Source: Montifringilla adamsi (Eukaryota > Chordata > Aves > Passeriformes > Passeridae). From it: 64,000 nucleotides of DNA. A program made the translations under genes and the position numbers. The notes below the pieces were generated by a model that was not told the DNA's origin, did no database searches, and was given only the letters and a program-made list of their open reading frames with translations. Each line of letters starts with the position of its first letter. Within the stretch, counting starts at the first letter, position 1. The stretch lies in contig JAGGNK010006448.1 in NCBI GenBank assembly GCA_017590115.1, positions 8,976,099-9,040,098 of the forward strand, given 5' to 3'. Shown here piece by piece: positions 53,283 through 64,000 of this stretch.

Positions 53283-53668
53283 CATCACGCAATGCAGGTA
53301 TTGAATCCGTAAAACACAAAATAACCTGTGCAACTTTAAAAATGCTATCAAGTAAAGAGTTACGGAATATTATTCCCAGTAGTGGTGGGATTTCCTTGGA
53401 CTTGTCCGCCAGAGGGTTGGTGAGCCACCAAGATTTTTTACCACCATAATGTATCCTGTGATGAGTCTGCAGATAATAGTCAATGTTCTACACTGTTTGC
53501 ATACATAAGGCTTACCAGTCCAAAGAGGACTTCAACACTGAACATATTTTTGAGGTTGTAGCCTTAACATATTCTGAATATTACCAAACCACAAAAGATG
53601 AATGCTCTTGCTCTTCTGAAGATGACTTAGCACAAAAAAACATCATAGCCATACAGCAGAATATGTAG
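53283..53668 (+). other. Protein-like open frames, possible pseudogene or chance
   Basis: A C/T-rich run ending in AATGCAG at about 53297 is followed by a frame (to 53449) that reads as mixed-composition peptide including SSKELRNIIPSSGG. A second frame at 53483-53668 ends in SEDDLAQKNIIAIQQNM and a stop. Both are less hydrophobic than typical chance frames here. They are in different registers, and no domain or family is recognisable. A broken processed copy of an unknown gene, or chance, are both possible. Confidence 0.15.
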
Positions 53669-56600
53669 AACAAGGTGGACAAGAATTGTTTGCTCATAGG
53701 AATTGTTCTCTGTGTTTAAACCAAGAGTCAGGAAACATCAGAAGAACGCATAAGAAGGAACAAGAAACACTGTTTTTTTTCCTTCATACACACAACATGT
53801 AGTTAGACCGGGAAACTTTTTCACGCAAGTTTATATAATTCAAAAGAATACTGTGTTAGCTTATGAAAAAGAAAACAGTTTGGGGTTACACAGGCACTTA
53901 ATTAGACAAATTATAATTTTTTGAAGGGCGAAGATTATTAGAGGGAAATATGTGCTTTCCCTTTCCTTATGCCCTTTATGATAGAGATTGACATTTGGTT
54001 GCTATCACAGGTAAGATGTTGATCTAACCCAGTACTTTTGACCTTATGTTTTTATGTTCAAGAAAAAAGGTACAGGCCAAGAACTGGAAATATCCCAGGC
54101 ATTATTATGATCTGAAGACCTCCGCAGAGTGTTACAGGAGAATACTTGCTGAACAGGCTAGGAGTCTGACTGTGGTGATGAAAGCAAGAGCTATGAAATG
54201 TGAGGTTTTACACCAAAAGAGTTTCAGGAGGTTTCTCTAAACAGAAATGGCTTAAAATTTGCTTCCTTCATATACGGCAAAAATAGATGAAGTATTATTA
54301 CACTCAAGATTTTATTTGAAAATATCCTGTTTCTGACTGAAGATTGACACATTGAATGAAAGCTCTCTGGAAAAGAACATTGACATAGATACTATCAAAA
54401 TTAATCTTTTCCTTGTAGTTCAGACAAAAGCACCATGTTGCCTAAATCTAATTCTAGTTTTCATGCATGTATCTCCTAGAGTTTCAGTATTTTTTTTTTT
54501 AATCTACAAAGATTGATTCAGCATTTTCTGAAAACCTGTAATCGAAATGGTATTTTTCATTCCTGGTACATGTCTCTTACCTGCAAAAATATTTTTAAGA
54601 TTGGAATTAATTACCTATTTTTTAGGTTTGAAAATTCTTCTTGTTATTTGGCATTATTTTTCCATTTCTCTTTTAATACTGAGAACACTGGGTTTGATTC
54701 TATATCTTACACAAAATCTTACGGGAAGTAGTTTTCATTTCTGAAGTTCTTGAGACAAGCTTCAATTCTGAAAGAATGAAAGAAAGAAATTATTTGTTTT
54801 CTGCAAAATGCAGTTCAACATTATAATAAAGATTTACCCACAATCTAAATTATACTTGCACTGGACCTTACTTATCTGTCATTTGAGTAAATACAAAAAT
54901 TTTATCTAGCAGACAGTCTGAATTTCATTTTCTCCATTCCTCCTTCTGTCCCTATTTCCCTCCCTGCCTTCCTCCCTTTGGCTGTACATCCAACTATCCC
55001 ATCCTTACATCCTTTCTAGAGAACCGAACAGCTGATCCTGGTAAGAATAACCGTAAGTCTGTGCAAAAAAACAGTTTGTAGAAATTGTTAACGTCATGGT
55101 CCCTCACCTTTTTCAGTTTGGCAAAAGCAGAATGTTACAAGTGCTAAGACATTTATCAAGACAATCTGCAGTTGATGCTTTTTTTATATCCTTTTCTGTT
55201 TGAGCTCAGCCAAGAAACAGGATTTGCTCTGAAAACAGTAATGCCCAATAAATCAAGCTACACTCTTTTGCGATGTATTTCAGTATTTAATCCACTATCA
55301 GTAAGCTTATACACCATAAAACTTTCTCTGCATTGACTGCTCCAACAGCACAATTTGCACAAAGCACAGAGTATAAATTTTACATTATTGATATTCTCCT
55401 GATTATATATCCAAGGTTTTGCAACCCGCTATAACAGTGGAGTTCACAGAGAAAATATTTCCTGTAAAGAATACTGAAACTGACAATGTAATAACTTTAA
55501 TCACCAAAATAACATGTTTAATAATTTCCTAGTTTAAAAGTTTATAAAATCTCAAGGTGTATTCCTATACATGTGAACATGTGAGAATTTCTATCTCTGC
55601 TTTAAACAACATGGGGAAAAATAATAAATTATCATGAACATATGAAACAAAATCGGTATAACTTCGAAAATTCTTTGGCATCTTTTCCAGGACATAAAGC
55701 AGAATCCAAGTGAGCATTTACAAAAGATTTTTAATATACTTGGAGAGAACTGATAACATAATTTGTTTGAGAAAAGTATGTTTTAAAACACCATTACTAG
55801 CAGTCCCATGTAATGTTACCATGCACAGTTTGGCTTGAAAAGGTGTAAAGGGTCCTGAGAAATGGTTATAAATTAGATTTACCTCATACTGCCATCCGTT
55901 AAAAAAAGCCAAACATATGTCCCAGACAGCAACATGTATTAAACGATACATGCAGAATTGTGAAGTCACAACTAAGTAACTGCAATTTTTTTCTGTTGTC
56001 TTTCTGATTTAGGATCTATCTCTCATAGGATGCAATAACTCTCATGCTCATGAGAAACACGAAATAACTGTACTTTCTTACACATTCATTTGTTTCAGAA
56101 CAAGCCTTCTAATTTTTTTTTTTTCCTAAGCAGCTATTTCTTTACCTTCTATGAGGAAAGAAGCTAAATTCAGGAACAATCAGATTACAGAATGTTTCAC
56201 ATTTTAATTTGCTTCTTTCATGATCCTGAAGCCCAAAATGTTAACTAGACTTTAGCTTGTGTTGCTAAAGCAATAGGGAAAAAAGCAGCAATGTTCAATT
56301 TGGTGTCTTAATAAAAAAAAACTCTAGGGGTTTTCAGGAAATTAATTATGGTTTTGAGACAGCTACATGTTGCAACTGATGTTGAGAGAGTTCTAAAACA
56401 CATCTTGTTGTAAAAATTAGTTTCCACTAGGGATACATTTAGATGCCCATCGTGTTTGTTCTATTTCATGCAATGGTGCATTTTTTAATATTTAAACACA
56501 CAGTTGGATTGCTTCCTGGAAAGCTTTTAAAACTTGTCTGCTATTTTCACTGTTACATTGTAAGTGCATTACTGTCTTCCACTTCTCAAATATAAGATTT

Positions 56601-56759
56601 ACTCATGGTGAACATTTTGATCTCTCCAAAGACAAATCCCCTGTACTATTGCTCTCTCTAAGGTTTAAAATTCTGTAAAGTCACTACATAATTTTTCTCA
56701 GTAATTAAAATGGGTAGCACAGTTATGTGAGTATTTAAGTAAAGTATCCTCTGATTTTG

Positions 56760-56990
56760 CCAGAAACAATTAGCATGTCAATGTGATAATTAATAATTAA
56801 AATTTCAAATTGTCATATTTAATGCCTTGCATGTATTCATAATTGTCATTGACTGCTTCAGTACCTTAATTTTAATTAAAAATAAACAACAATGAAAGTA
56901 TGTAGCATTTTCAGATAAAATATTAATTAAGTTTGTTGTGAATTACAATGTCCAGTGGGAAATAAGGAATTTGCTAAGCTGCCCTAATTG
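56760..56990. promoter_or_regulatory. Candidate conserved noncoding segment (homeodomain-site rich)
   Basis: A non-repetitive AT-rich stretch has several TAATTAA, TTAATTAA and ATTA cores (near 56790-56800, 56868-56880 and 56924-56932), plus ATGCCTTGCATG and ATTGCCCTACAAAGTG. Such composition is common in vertebrate developmental enhancers and also in neutral AT-rich DNA. No conservation evidence is available here. Confidence 0.18.
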
Positions 56991-57514
56991 CCCTACAAAG
57001 TGTCTGTAAAAAAATTAAGTTTTATGAAAGAAATTCCTGTTATTTGACAAAAAGCAGCATCTACTGGTTTATTCAGTGCAGTAATTTTTAGCAGTCTAGC
57101 AGAAAATAATGGGATCATTAAAACAAAATTCTCCTCTCCTGTCTGCACAATAGAGCACTTACTATCTATTCTGCTCTTCTTCCTTGAAGAGAGCTCTTTT
57201 TGCTGGCACTGGTGTTTCTACACATGCAGGAAGATCAGAGTGGCCCTATGAATCTGTTCTGTTCACATAAAAGAAGAAAATTTAGACAGAAGACTTTAAC
57301 GAAAGATTAGGACTGAATTTTTCTTTTAGACACTGAATAGAATGCCAGCTGATACCTGTTGGAAATTCACATAAAGATTGAGAAGAAACAGCTGGGACTA
57401 TATGTCCCTAATTTCCATGACAAAAAAAAAATCATGTTTGTCTGTCTCACAGGTTTTTAACACAGACCACTGTTGTAATAACTTAAGCGTTGCCTGATTG
57501 TACTTTTCTCCTAG

Positions 57515-57694
57515 ATGCTTTGTGACGCTATAGCTTTGGCTCCAGCATATTACTACGAAAAACGAATGCAGGGTGGACTCCAAAACAGAAAATACTGTCC
57601 TAATTTCTCAGACAATGTGAATATGTCTAACCAGAAAGCCTATGAGACATTTCTCTGTTCAAGGGACACCAGGGACAAGCTTCAACACATATGA
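57515..57694 (+). other. 59-codon ORF behind a splice-acceptor-like site
   Basis: An ATG directly follows TTGTACTTTTCTCCTAG, a good acceptor-like sequence, and opens a 59-codon frame to a TGA at 57692-57694. The translation begins MLCDAIALAPAYYYEKRMQG and stays mixed and polar throughout. No family is recognised and there is no clear donor, although AAT|GTGAAT near 57616 is possible. It is either a chance frame, a lncRNA exon or an eroded exon. Confidence 0.15.
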
Positions 57695-58159
57695 GACATG
57701 GAAGCACATATTTCCCTTAATTCTTTAAATTGCAAACAGTTAATGATGAAAGATAGATAGTTAATGATGAAAATGATGTATAGACACTGGGTGTCTACAT
57801 GAAGTGTTCAGAATTTTTCTCATATGCTCTGCTCCAGTTTGGTGTAAGCACTCAGTGTGAGGTGTGTCATAATATGGTGTTCAAAATATCTCACTTTCCC
57901 ATAATTCAGAAGATCTTGTTTCTTTTACTTGGAATATACACAGCGATTTCCTGTGAGACATACAGAATTAGGTCTTCTCTTTGGTGTCCATTCAACCTGA
58001 AATATTTGTAACTATTTCTATTATTTACAGTTTTCTCTATCGATTGTTTTTAATACACTTGCCATGACAATTAATTGTTCTCCCCTTTTTTCTCTCTCTC
58101 CAACCCCCCAAAACCTCAAAAACTATAACCACCATAAACTTCATCCAAACCACAAAACC

Positions 58160-58192
58160 AAAAAAAAAAAAAAAAAAACAAAAAAAAAAAAA
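58160..58192. repeat. Poly-A tract
   Basis: Nineteen A residues, one C, then thirteen A residues, preceded by A/C-rich sequence from 58105. It could be the tail of an old retroposed sequence, but none is recognisable upstream. Confidence 0.93.
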
Positions 58193-60635
58193 GGCACAAA
58201 AAGGCAATCCTCCGAAAAAAAAACATAGACATATTGATAGATTTGGTTCTTACAGAGAATAAAGGAATTCACATTAACAGAAAACGCATGAAAGAAAAAA
58301 CAATTTCAGCATAGGATGATGTCTCTAGAATTCTCTATGTAAAACAGAAGGAAAATGCAAATACTTACAATTATTTCCTATATGTTCTCTCAAAAAATAG
58401 AATTTGCAAGGATATCCTTCCAGCACACGTCTATTTAAGTGAAATGGAACATCAGTTTAAAACATATGCAAAGACAAGTCTTGTTGGTAACTTCAGTTGC
58501 ATTGATGGACAATCTTTAGGCAATTGGATCTACTACTTAACTCATATGCAGGTATGTATGTATAAAATTTTAATCTGCTCTTTGAATCTAGATTCCATCC
58601 ATAAAGTGTGACAACATCACTGCTCTTTTTACTTAATGACTACTTAGAAGGCAGAATGAAAATTGTGACTAACGAATCTAAGCAGCAAGTTACATAAACA
58701 AGGTGAATGAAATGTGACTTTTTTTCTTTCCTTCTCCCTTTTTTATGGCAATCCTGAAATGGAGAGTGTGATATATAATTAATGACTGTATTATAAAGCA
58801 TATGCACAAGAACACTGAACTAACATTTCATCTGACCTTAATGCTAGTATTTCCTCCTTGCACATGCTTAACAATTTACCACTCTTAGAGAATCTGAGTA
58901 AGTGTACTAAAATATATGGGACAATTCTGTGTATCATGACAAAGCCATCTGGAGCTTCCCTGATTGAATTCAATTCACAACTAAGTCCCACAAGCCAGAT
59001 ACCAAACCAAAGCCCCAAGCAGCTTACCTGGGATAAAGAAACATAGATAATAGGTACACACAATAATTTGTTGATAGTGCAAAAAATTAAGAATCTGACC
59101 ATGTCATTAGGAATAAAGTTGTCACAATACTAACATACCCTCTCCAGTATTCTGTCAGTGCTACTTCCCAGTAATAATAATTTAAACTTATATGTGCAAG
59201 CTTTCCAGTTTATATCCCTATTTCTGCTATTTCACCCTTGTTGAGCTGCTCTGAGTCCCTAAGAAGCTGGATGCTGGAAGGACTGCAGCAGATTTTCAGT
59301 ATGACAAATAGTTTGCCAAGGGACATAGAGTACTAATGGTTGGCAATTCTACCTGCTTCCCCCAGGATTCACTACTTTAAGACATTTTCTAATGCACAGT
59401 ATGCCTTCCTCTTTCTTCATATGTGATCTTTTTTTTTCTCTTTTTCATCCCCATAACCTCTTCACCCATCACTTTAAGTTGCTTTCCTTTGACGACAAAT
59501 AACTGGTGATCCATGACCTGCACGAAGCCCTGGGTTTTCCAGCTTCATCCTGTGCCTGCATTTTAAAGACTGCTCTCATGTATTATATTCTACAGTCATA
59601 GGTCGTTCTGCACTGAATGCCTACTGGTTAGTACTATTAGTGAAAGTTATGGTGATAATGGTTTAACAACAAAACTGAACAAAGATAACAACTAAAATGC
59701 GTAATTTAACAGTCTGTGGTACTGCTGCTGTTAACTAACCTAAAACCAAAGTTTCAAGACATGTCCCTACAAAGCAAGACTCACAAATCCTAGTCCCAAG
59801 TCCATGCAGAGTTAAGGAAAAGCCTGAGGTCTCTTACTGGGAATGGAAGTACTATAATTATAGGTCTACAGTGTTATGGTATACACTGGTGCCACATTTC
59901 CATTTAAAGGTTAAATTTTTTTCCCAGGAAAGGTCCTCTTAGAAATTGTACTTCTAGTTAAGGAAGAGAAAATCATTGAAATGACAGAATTGTATGTATT
60001 TGACAATTTTATTTCATAAAATCTTTAAAGAAAATGAAAAAATCATCCAGCAAATGGAGACTTAGCTGTTCAAGCGTAACTACTACAGAAAATTAATGGT
60101 TTAACCCAGAAAATGCTGCAATGATTTGCCCTATTCCATTTAGTGAAAGATCTCAATAAAATTGTATTCAGATAGCTGGGTTGAGGAAGAAGAGATGGAG
60201 CAATGAGAAGAACTAAAGTTATGTTTGCAAGGTTTATGAAATTTGTCAGAGACTCAGAACTCTATGTGACTTTAAATTACTCAGCAAATTCCATGACATT
60301 TCAGGTTATCAAGAAGAAGTACTTTTTCTAAATTCTGGTGGAGATGGCTTTTGTTTTGCACAGTATAAAGCTGTTATCACAATGTATGCAATTGCATTTA
60401 CAAGAGGTTTTATTATCTGGGTATCTGCCTTGACAAGTATTTTCAACAGCTATGTAACTATGGCGGATAAATGCACAATGCAAATAGCTCTCTGATGATG
60501 TGTTACTAGGTCTTAATTTGAGAATTTTTGCAGTGATAGTGTTTTAGTAGAAAAATATATATTGGCTTCCTTGTATAACTTGTCTCATTGATGGTCTAAT
60601 GCTTCCTGAAAATCTCCCATGCTTTATATTTAAAA

Positions 60636-60700
60636 CAAACAAACAAAACCCAAAAACCTAAACAACAAACATTAAAAAAAAAGAAAAAAAAAAAACAACT
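60636..60700. repeat. A-rich low-complexity tract
   Basis: (CAAA)n-like and poly-A sequence with occasional C and G. Simple sequence only. Confidence 0.9.
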
Positions 60701-60970
60701 CAAAGAAATTACAGTCTTTTATAACTATAGCTAGTCCATATATGAAAGTTCAGCAGTATCACAAATTCATTTATTCTGAAACAGAAAACAGTTGGTTGAG
60801 GTTGAGATTTCTTGATCCTTAGAGATTTTTATGAACACAACTGGACAAGGCACAGTTATCTTTCTGTAACTACACCTGTTCTGAGACAGACGTTGGACTA
60901 ACAAATCATCTAGATTGCCTGAGGCCTGTTCAAAAAAAGATTTTATCATGAGCATAGGTTTCTAGTGTGA

Positions 60971-61024
60971 TATAGAATCATTAAGGTTGGAAAAGACCTC
61001 CAAGATCAACAAGTTCAACCTTAG
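60971..61024 (-). mobile_element. CR1 LINE 3'-terminal fragment
   Basis: ATAGAATCATTAAGGTTGGA and AAGACCTCCAAGATCAACAA correspond to the complement of the CR1 3' end (ATAGAATCA...GGTTGGAAAAGACCT). About 54 bases are recognisable before similarity is lost, so this is a severely 5'-truncated minus-strand insertion. Confidence 0.85.
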
Positions 61025-63290
61025 TATGAGAACTTCCAAGTTATTCAAGTTATTCATACACACACAGAATAGGTATGGTAAATGGCTTCCAGGACACATA
61101 AATCATTCTGTAGGATAAACAAAATCAAGAATCCTTAAAAAGGGAGGCAGAAAAGTGTTTTCTGATGTTGAGTTTTCAGTAAAAAATTGTGAGGTTGGGA
61201 AGCTATGTGTGAGCAAATTGTAATTTGCATATCTATAATTCCAGATAATAATTATGCCTTGGGTGATAACATGTCTCCCCAAATAATGTGCTTCATGTTT
61301 AAGATGACAGCATGCAGCCTTTAAAGAACAGATGACACAGATTTATTCTTCTCAGCATCCCACAGAAAAAAACTTACTACTTTTTAAGACCTTAAACTAA
61401 TAGTTAGAAGCATGCAGAACATCTTGTTAATGTGTTCTAGATATGCTGATAAACCCTCATACCAATATATTGTATTTCTAAACTATGTAAGCTATTCTCC
61501 ACAGGTTGTGTATTTCAATATTACCATCCATCAAATTAGTCTATCTTGGTCAAAAGCAGAAAGTAAAATGTCAAACCTACATGATCAAACCTTTGTTCTG
61601 GAGGAAAGACAAGTGCTAAATGATCCAGAACTGCAAGTAGGATAAACCAGTAGAAAAAGGACAAAATTTTTTTTTTTTTTAAAGGTGAATGTAGGAATGT
61701 ACCCACTGTTGTTCTAGGTTTCTCTTATGGGATGTTTATTCTGTAATAATCTGCTAAGCTGATCTTTAAAGAAGAATTTTGCGATATTTACTTTTATTTT
61801 TCATATTTGTCAGTGTCGGTATATCTGAAATATTTAGTTGCCATCATATCACCTCTGGTAAGAACAAGAGGTAAAACTTTCTCCTCAGTCACACTTTCTG
61901 TAGGAACCCTCATGTTAACCCTCATTCAGCAAAATGCAATGACTCTGGGCAACCACTGAGCTGTGATAACAAAACATAGCTGAAGGGGTTATTAAACAGA
62001 GTATCTTTTTGTCTTGTAAACAAAAATCCTCTCGTAATCTGAAGAGAAACCAATGCAATAGACCAGGGACATACAAATGCATTATATACACCTGCCTGGA
62101 GACCAGCCCCTTACACCTGGTATGTTTCTTTCTGTTACAGGTACCTCTTCACCAGAGAGATAATCAACAGTCAGAAAGACTTCAGAAAGTGTGTGACATG
62201 GGCATCAGTCTTAAATGAACTAGATATATAATGCTTGTCGTGAACATTAAAAAAAAAATACAGTATTGGTACTGAAAACAGTGAAAGTATCTTAACCATG
62301 TGAAAAGAAATTAAAACTAAATAAATTGATAAATTTTGAAAGAAACTGTTATATAAAACATTTTGCATAGTGAAATATAAAATGGCTTTGCAAAGGAACT
62401 AGAGAAAATTTCTAGCACCTTGCACACTTTAATTAACAAAATAAAAATAATATTTTCAAACATCAAAAAAATGCAGCATCTACCCATAAAAGCTTTTCTT
62501 AAAGCTGTACTCCCATTTGCAGTGGTTATAGAGCATTCAAAATAGCTCTAGCACTAGATTCAGCTATACATCTATTTTTCAAATATTGTATCATACTAAA
62601 TGCGTATTTCATGGTTCTGCTTATCACTTACTGCACATGGGGAAGATTTTTTCCTCTGGCCTTCATATACAATGTTTAAGTTTTTTTCACCTTCATATCA
62701 AACATTAGATGGTGATCACAGAAAAAGATAGCATGCACAGCAGAATGTGTAAGTTTTTTCACTGCTGTTCAGACCTGGAATTTTCCTTATTGATGTCTTG
62801 CTCAAGTATTCAGTGTTTATGTGACTTCGGTACAGGAAAATATTCTCAATACATTAATTTTTGATAAACTGCTAGGGATTATTATTCTTTCCCCTTTGGC
62901 ATGGAAATCATCAAATTTCATACTGATGAAAGTAGAATACTTGCAGCACACTTGATGTTCCTTGCTCCCTTTTCCTAGAACTTCACAGCTGTGAGCAGTA
63001 GTTTTTTTCAACTATACATGTATAGATTTTCTCCAGTTTCAGAAACTGCAAAGCACTTTGTGAGCTGTAGTTTGTCAGCTTTTACAGTGGATATTTTACA
63101 CACACTTCAGATAGAATTTTGAGTGCTTGGGTGTATGTGGTTGCAATGGACAAAATTCAGCGACAAGTTGACACCTTATTCTATTTCAAAATACTTTCTA
63201 ACAAAACCACTCTTTTTCTGTGCAACAGTTCTGCAAGCTTTTAACAAATGCTATCTGTCTGGAGCTAAGAATTTTCTTGTTAGGTTTCTT
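61025..63290. other. AT-rich gene-free stretch
   Basis: No gene confirmed. A splice-acceptor-like site (GTTTCTTTCTGTTACAG) ends at 62140. T and A runs (61666-61680, 62249-62258) are simple sequence. The 77-codon frame at 61412-61645 has no recognisable product. Confidence 0.6.
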
Positions 63291-63299
63291 TTAACATTC

Positions 63300-63600
63300 G
63301 CTACAATCTACTTCCATCACCTACTTATTCCTATCTATGCAAAAATCTCTGATTCCATTTATTTAAATGTTTCCAATATAAAAAAACCCAAAACATACAA
63401 CCCTTTCTCTGCTTCATTTTGGCTTTTCTCAGAGGTACTACAGCTATTGCCTTTGTCACATTTCTCTAAATATTCTTCCTTTTCCATCTTCTTTGATAGT
63501 TTTCAATCTGGTTTTCAACCTACCTTCTATGAACACTTCTTATTTCATACATATCATACAGTTTTCCTTCTGATTGTCATACTTTTTGTTAATTTTCTTT
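63300..63600 (+). mobile_element. Relic of an L2/CR1-group LINE reverse transcriptase
   Basis: Within an open frame of 189 codons (63123-63692) the peptide contains YNPFS at codon 92 and FFDSFQSGFQP at 63489-63521. Reverse transcriptases of the L2/CR1 group carry YRPIS followed, about 35 residues later, by LDPFQSGFRP; the spacing here is also about 35 residues. Between them FSEVLQLL fits the family's FLSKLLERV. The nucleotide word CAATCTGGTTTTC likewise resembles the family. The match then fades into a T/G low-complexity tract. The remainder of the frame stays open mainly because the sequence is pyrimidine-rich, so this is a dead fragment, not a gene. The assignment rests on my recall of the motif. 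Confidence 0.45.
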
Positions 63601-63607
63601 GTTGTTC

Positions 63608-63670
63608 TTTTTTTTTTGTGGGGGGGGGGGTTTTTTGGGGTTTTTGGTTTTTTTTTTTTTTTTTTTTTTG
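63608..63670. repeat. T-rich tract with G11 and G4 runs
   Basis: T10, GT, then 11 G, T6, G4, T5, GG and more than 20 T. It inflates the overlapping open frames into runs of F, G and W codons. Length of such tracts is often uncertain in assemblies. Confidence 0.93.
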
Positions 63671-64000
63671 GTGGTACAATTCTAGAATATAGGTATATTG
63701 TTGGTTTTCTTGCCTGTTTCTTTTTGTCTTTTAAGCTATTTCAGTGGGTACATGGCTGTGTCACTGCCTGTTCTTCAATAGTTCAATTCTACGGCCAAGT
63801 TTGTCGAGCAAGGCTGTACAACACCCAGAAGTTTTTCCTAGTCTAGCTATCAAGCCAGCTGAGCTGAAACCATACTCCCAACATGGGCAAGGGATGAACC
63901 AGAGAAAAAAGTAACTTACAAATTATCTCAGGACTGTGATGTTCAGAGAGCTATGCTGAACTATGAAATAAGGTCAGGGGAAAGACCCATGTTACCTTGG
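63671..64000. other. Right edge, no recognised feature
   Basis: The last 330 bases are somewhat less AT-rich (for example CAAGCCAGCTGAGCTGAAACC at 63851-63871 region) but carry no gene or recognised repeat. Confidence 0.6.

Larger units (their letters stand above)
52800..60970. other. AT-rich gene-free stretch
   Basis: No gene confirmed. It contains low-confidence protein-like frames at 53283-53668 and 57515-57694, an enhancer-like candidate at 56760-56990, a duplicated word AGTTAATGATGAAA at 57739 and 57759, A-rich tracts at 58160-58192 and 60636-60700, and otherwise unremarkable sequence. Confidence 0.6.

Noticed and set aside
63123..63692. 189-codon open frame as a membrane protein gene
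   Set aside because: Its hydrophobicity comes from pyrimidine-rich DNA and the terminal T/G tract. The only recognisable part resembles a LINE reverse-transcriptase relic.

Overview
The window looks like AT-rich, gene-poor nuclear DNA from a bird, probably of a lineage outside the chicken group. The evidence is the repeat content. There are three CR1 (chicken repeat 1) LINE fragments, at 41418-42110 (-), 42380-43190 (+) and 60971-61024 (-). There is an avian-type endogenous-retrovirus LTR with tandem units carrying the core GCTGGAGCAGG near 52.0-52.8 kb. There are also many A/T homopolymers and a near absence of CpG outside one short insertion. Nothing resembles bacterial, plasmid or phage DNA: there are no long ORFs, Shine-Dalgarno-spaced genes, rRNA, tRNA or CRISPR.

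I find no protein-coding gene I can name. The open frames of 60-190 codons have the composition expected of random AT-rich or low-complexity sequence, or lie inside repeats. The window is best read as intergenic gene desert or the inside of a very large intron. Four short stretches have some exon-like character and are listed at low confidence: 12984-13088 (-), 53283-53668 (+), 57515-57694 (+) and a splice-acceptor-like site at 62140 (+).

Layout: 1-5340 is unique AT-rich DNA with a 37-base poly-A, a CAAA-rich tract and a perfect 20-bp palindrome. 5350-6280 is a less AT-rich block of unknown identity. 6281-35750 is mostly featureless, with simple repeats, a 79-bp tandem duplication at 28.5 kb, a 12-bp-arm inverted repeat at 16.9 kb and a few enhancer-like stretches. 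35759-36047 is a compact GC- and CpG-rich insertion bounded by TG...CA and a perfect 6-bp target-site duplication, most simply a solo LTR. 36054-41417 is AT-rich with TA microsatellites. 41418-43190 is a divergent pair of decayed CR1 copies. 43191-51180 is unannotatable. 51.1-52.8 kb holds a possible minus-strand LTR, a 50-bp tandem duplication and the GCTGGAGCAGG-type LTR. 52.8-63.0 kb is again AT-rich. 63.3-63.6 kb contains what looks like a relic of an L2/CR1-group LINE reverse transcriptase.

No set of genes here works together as a system, and I did not find a new one. The strongest individual observations are the recent-looking CpG-rich insertion at 35.8-36.0 kb, the exon-like segment at 13.0 kb, and the LINE relic that still lies in a 189-codon open frame at the right edge.
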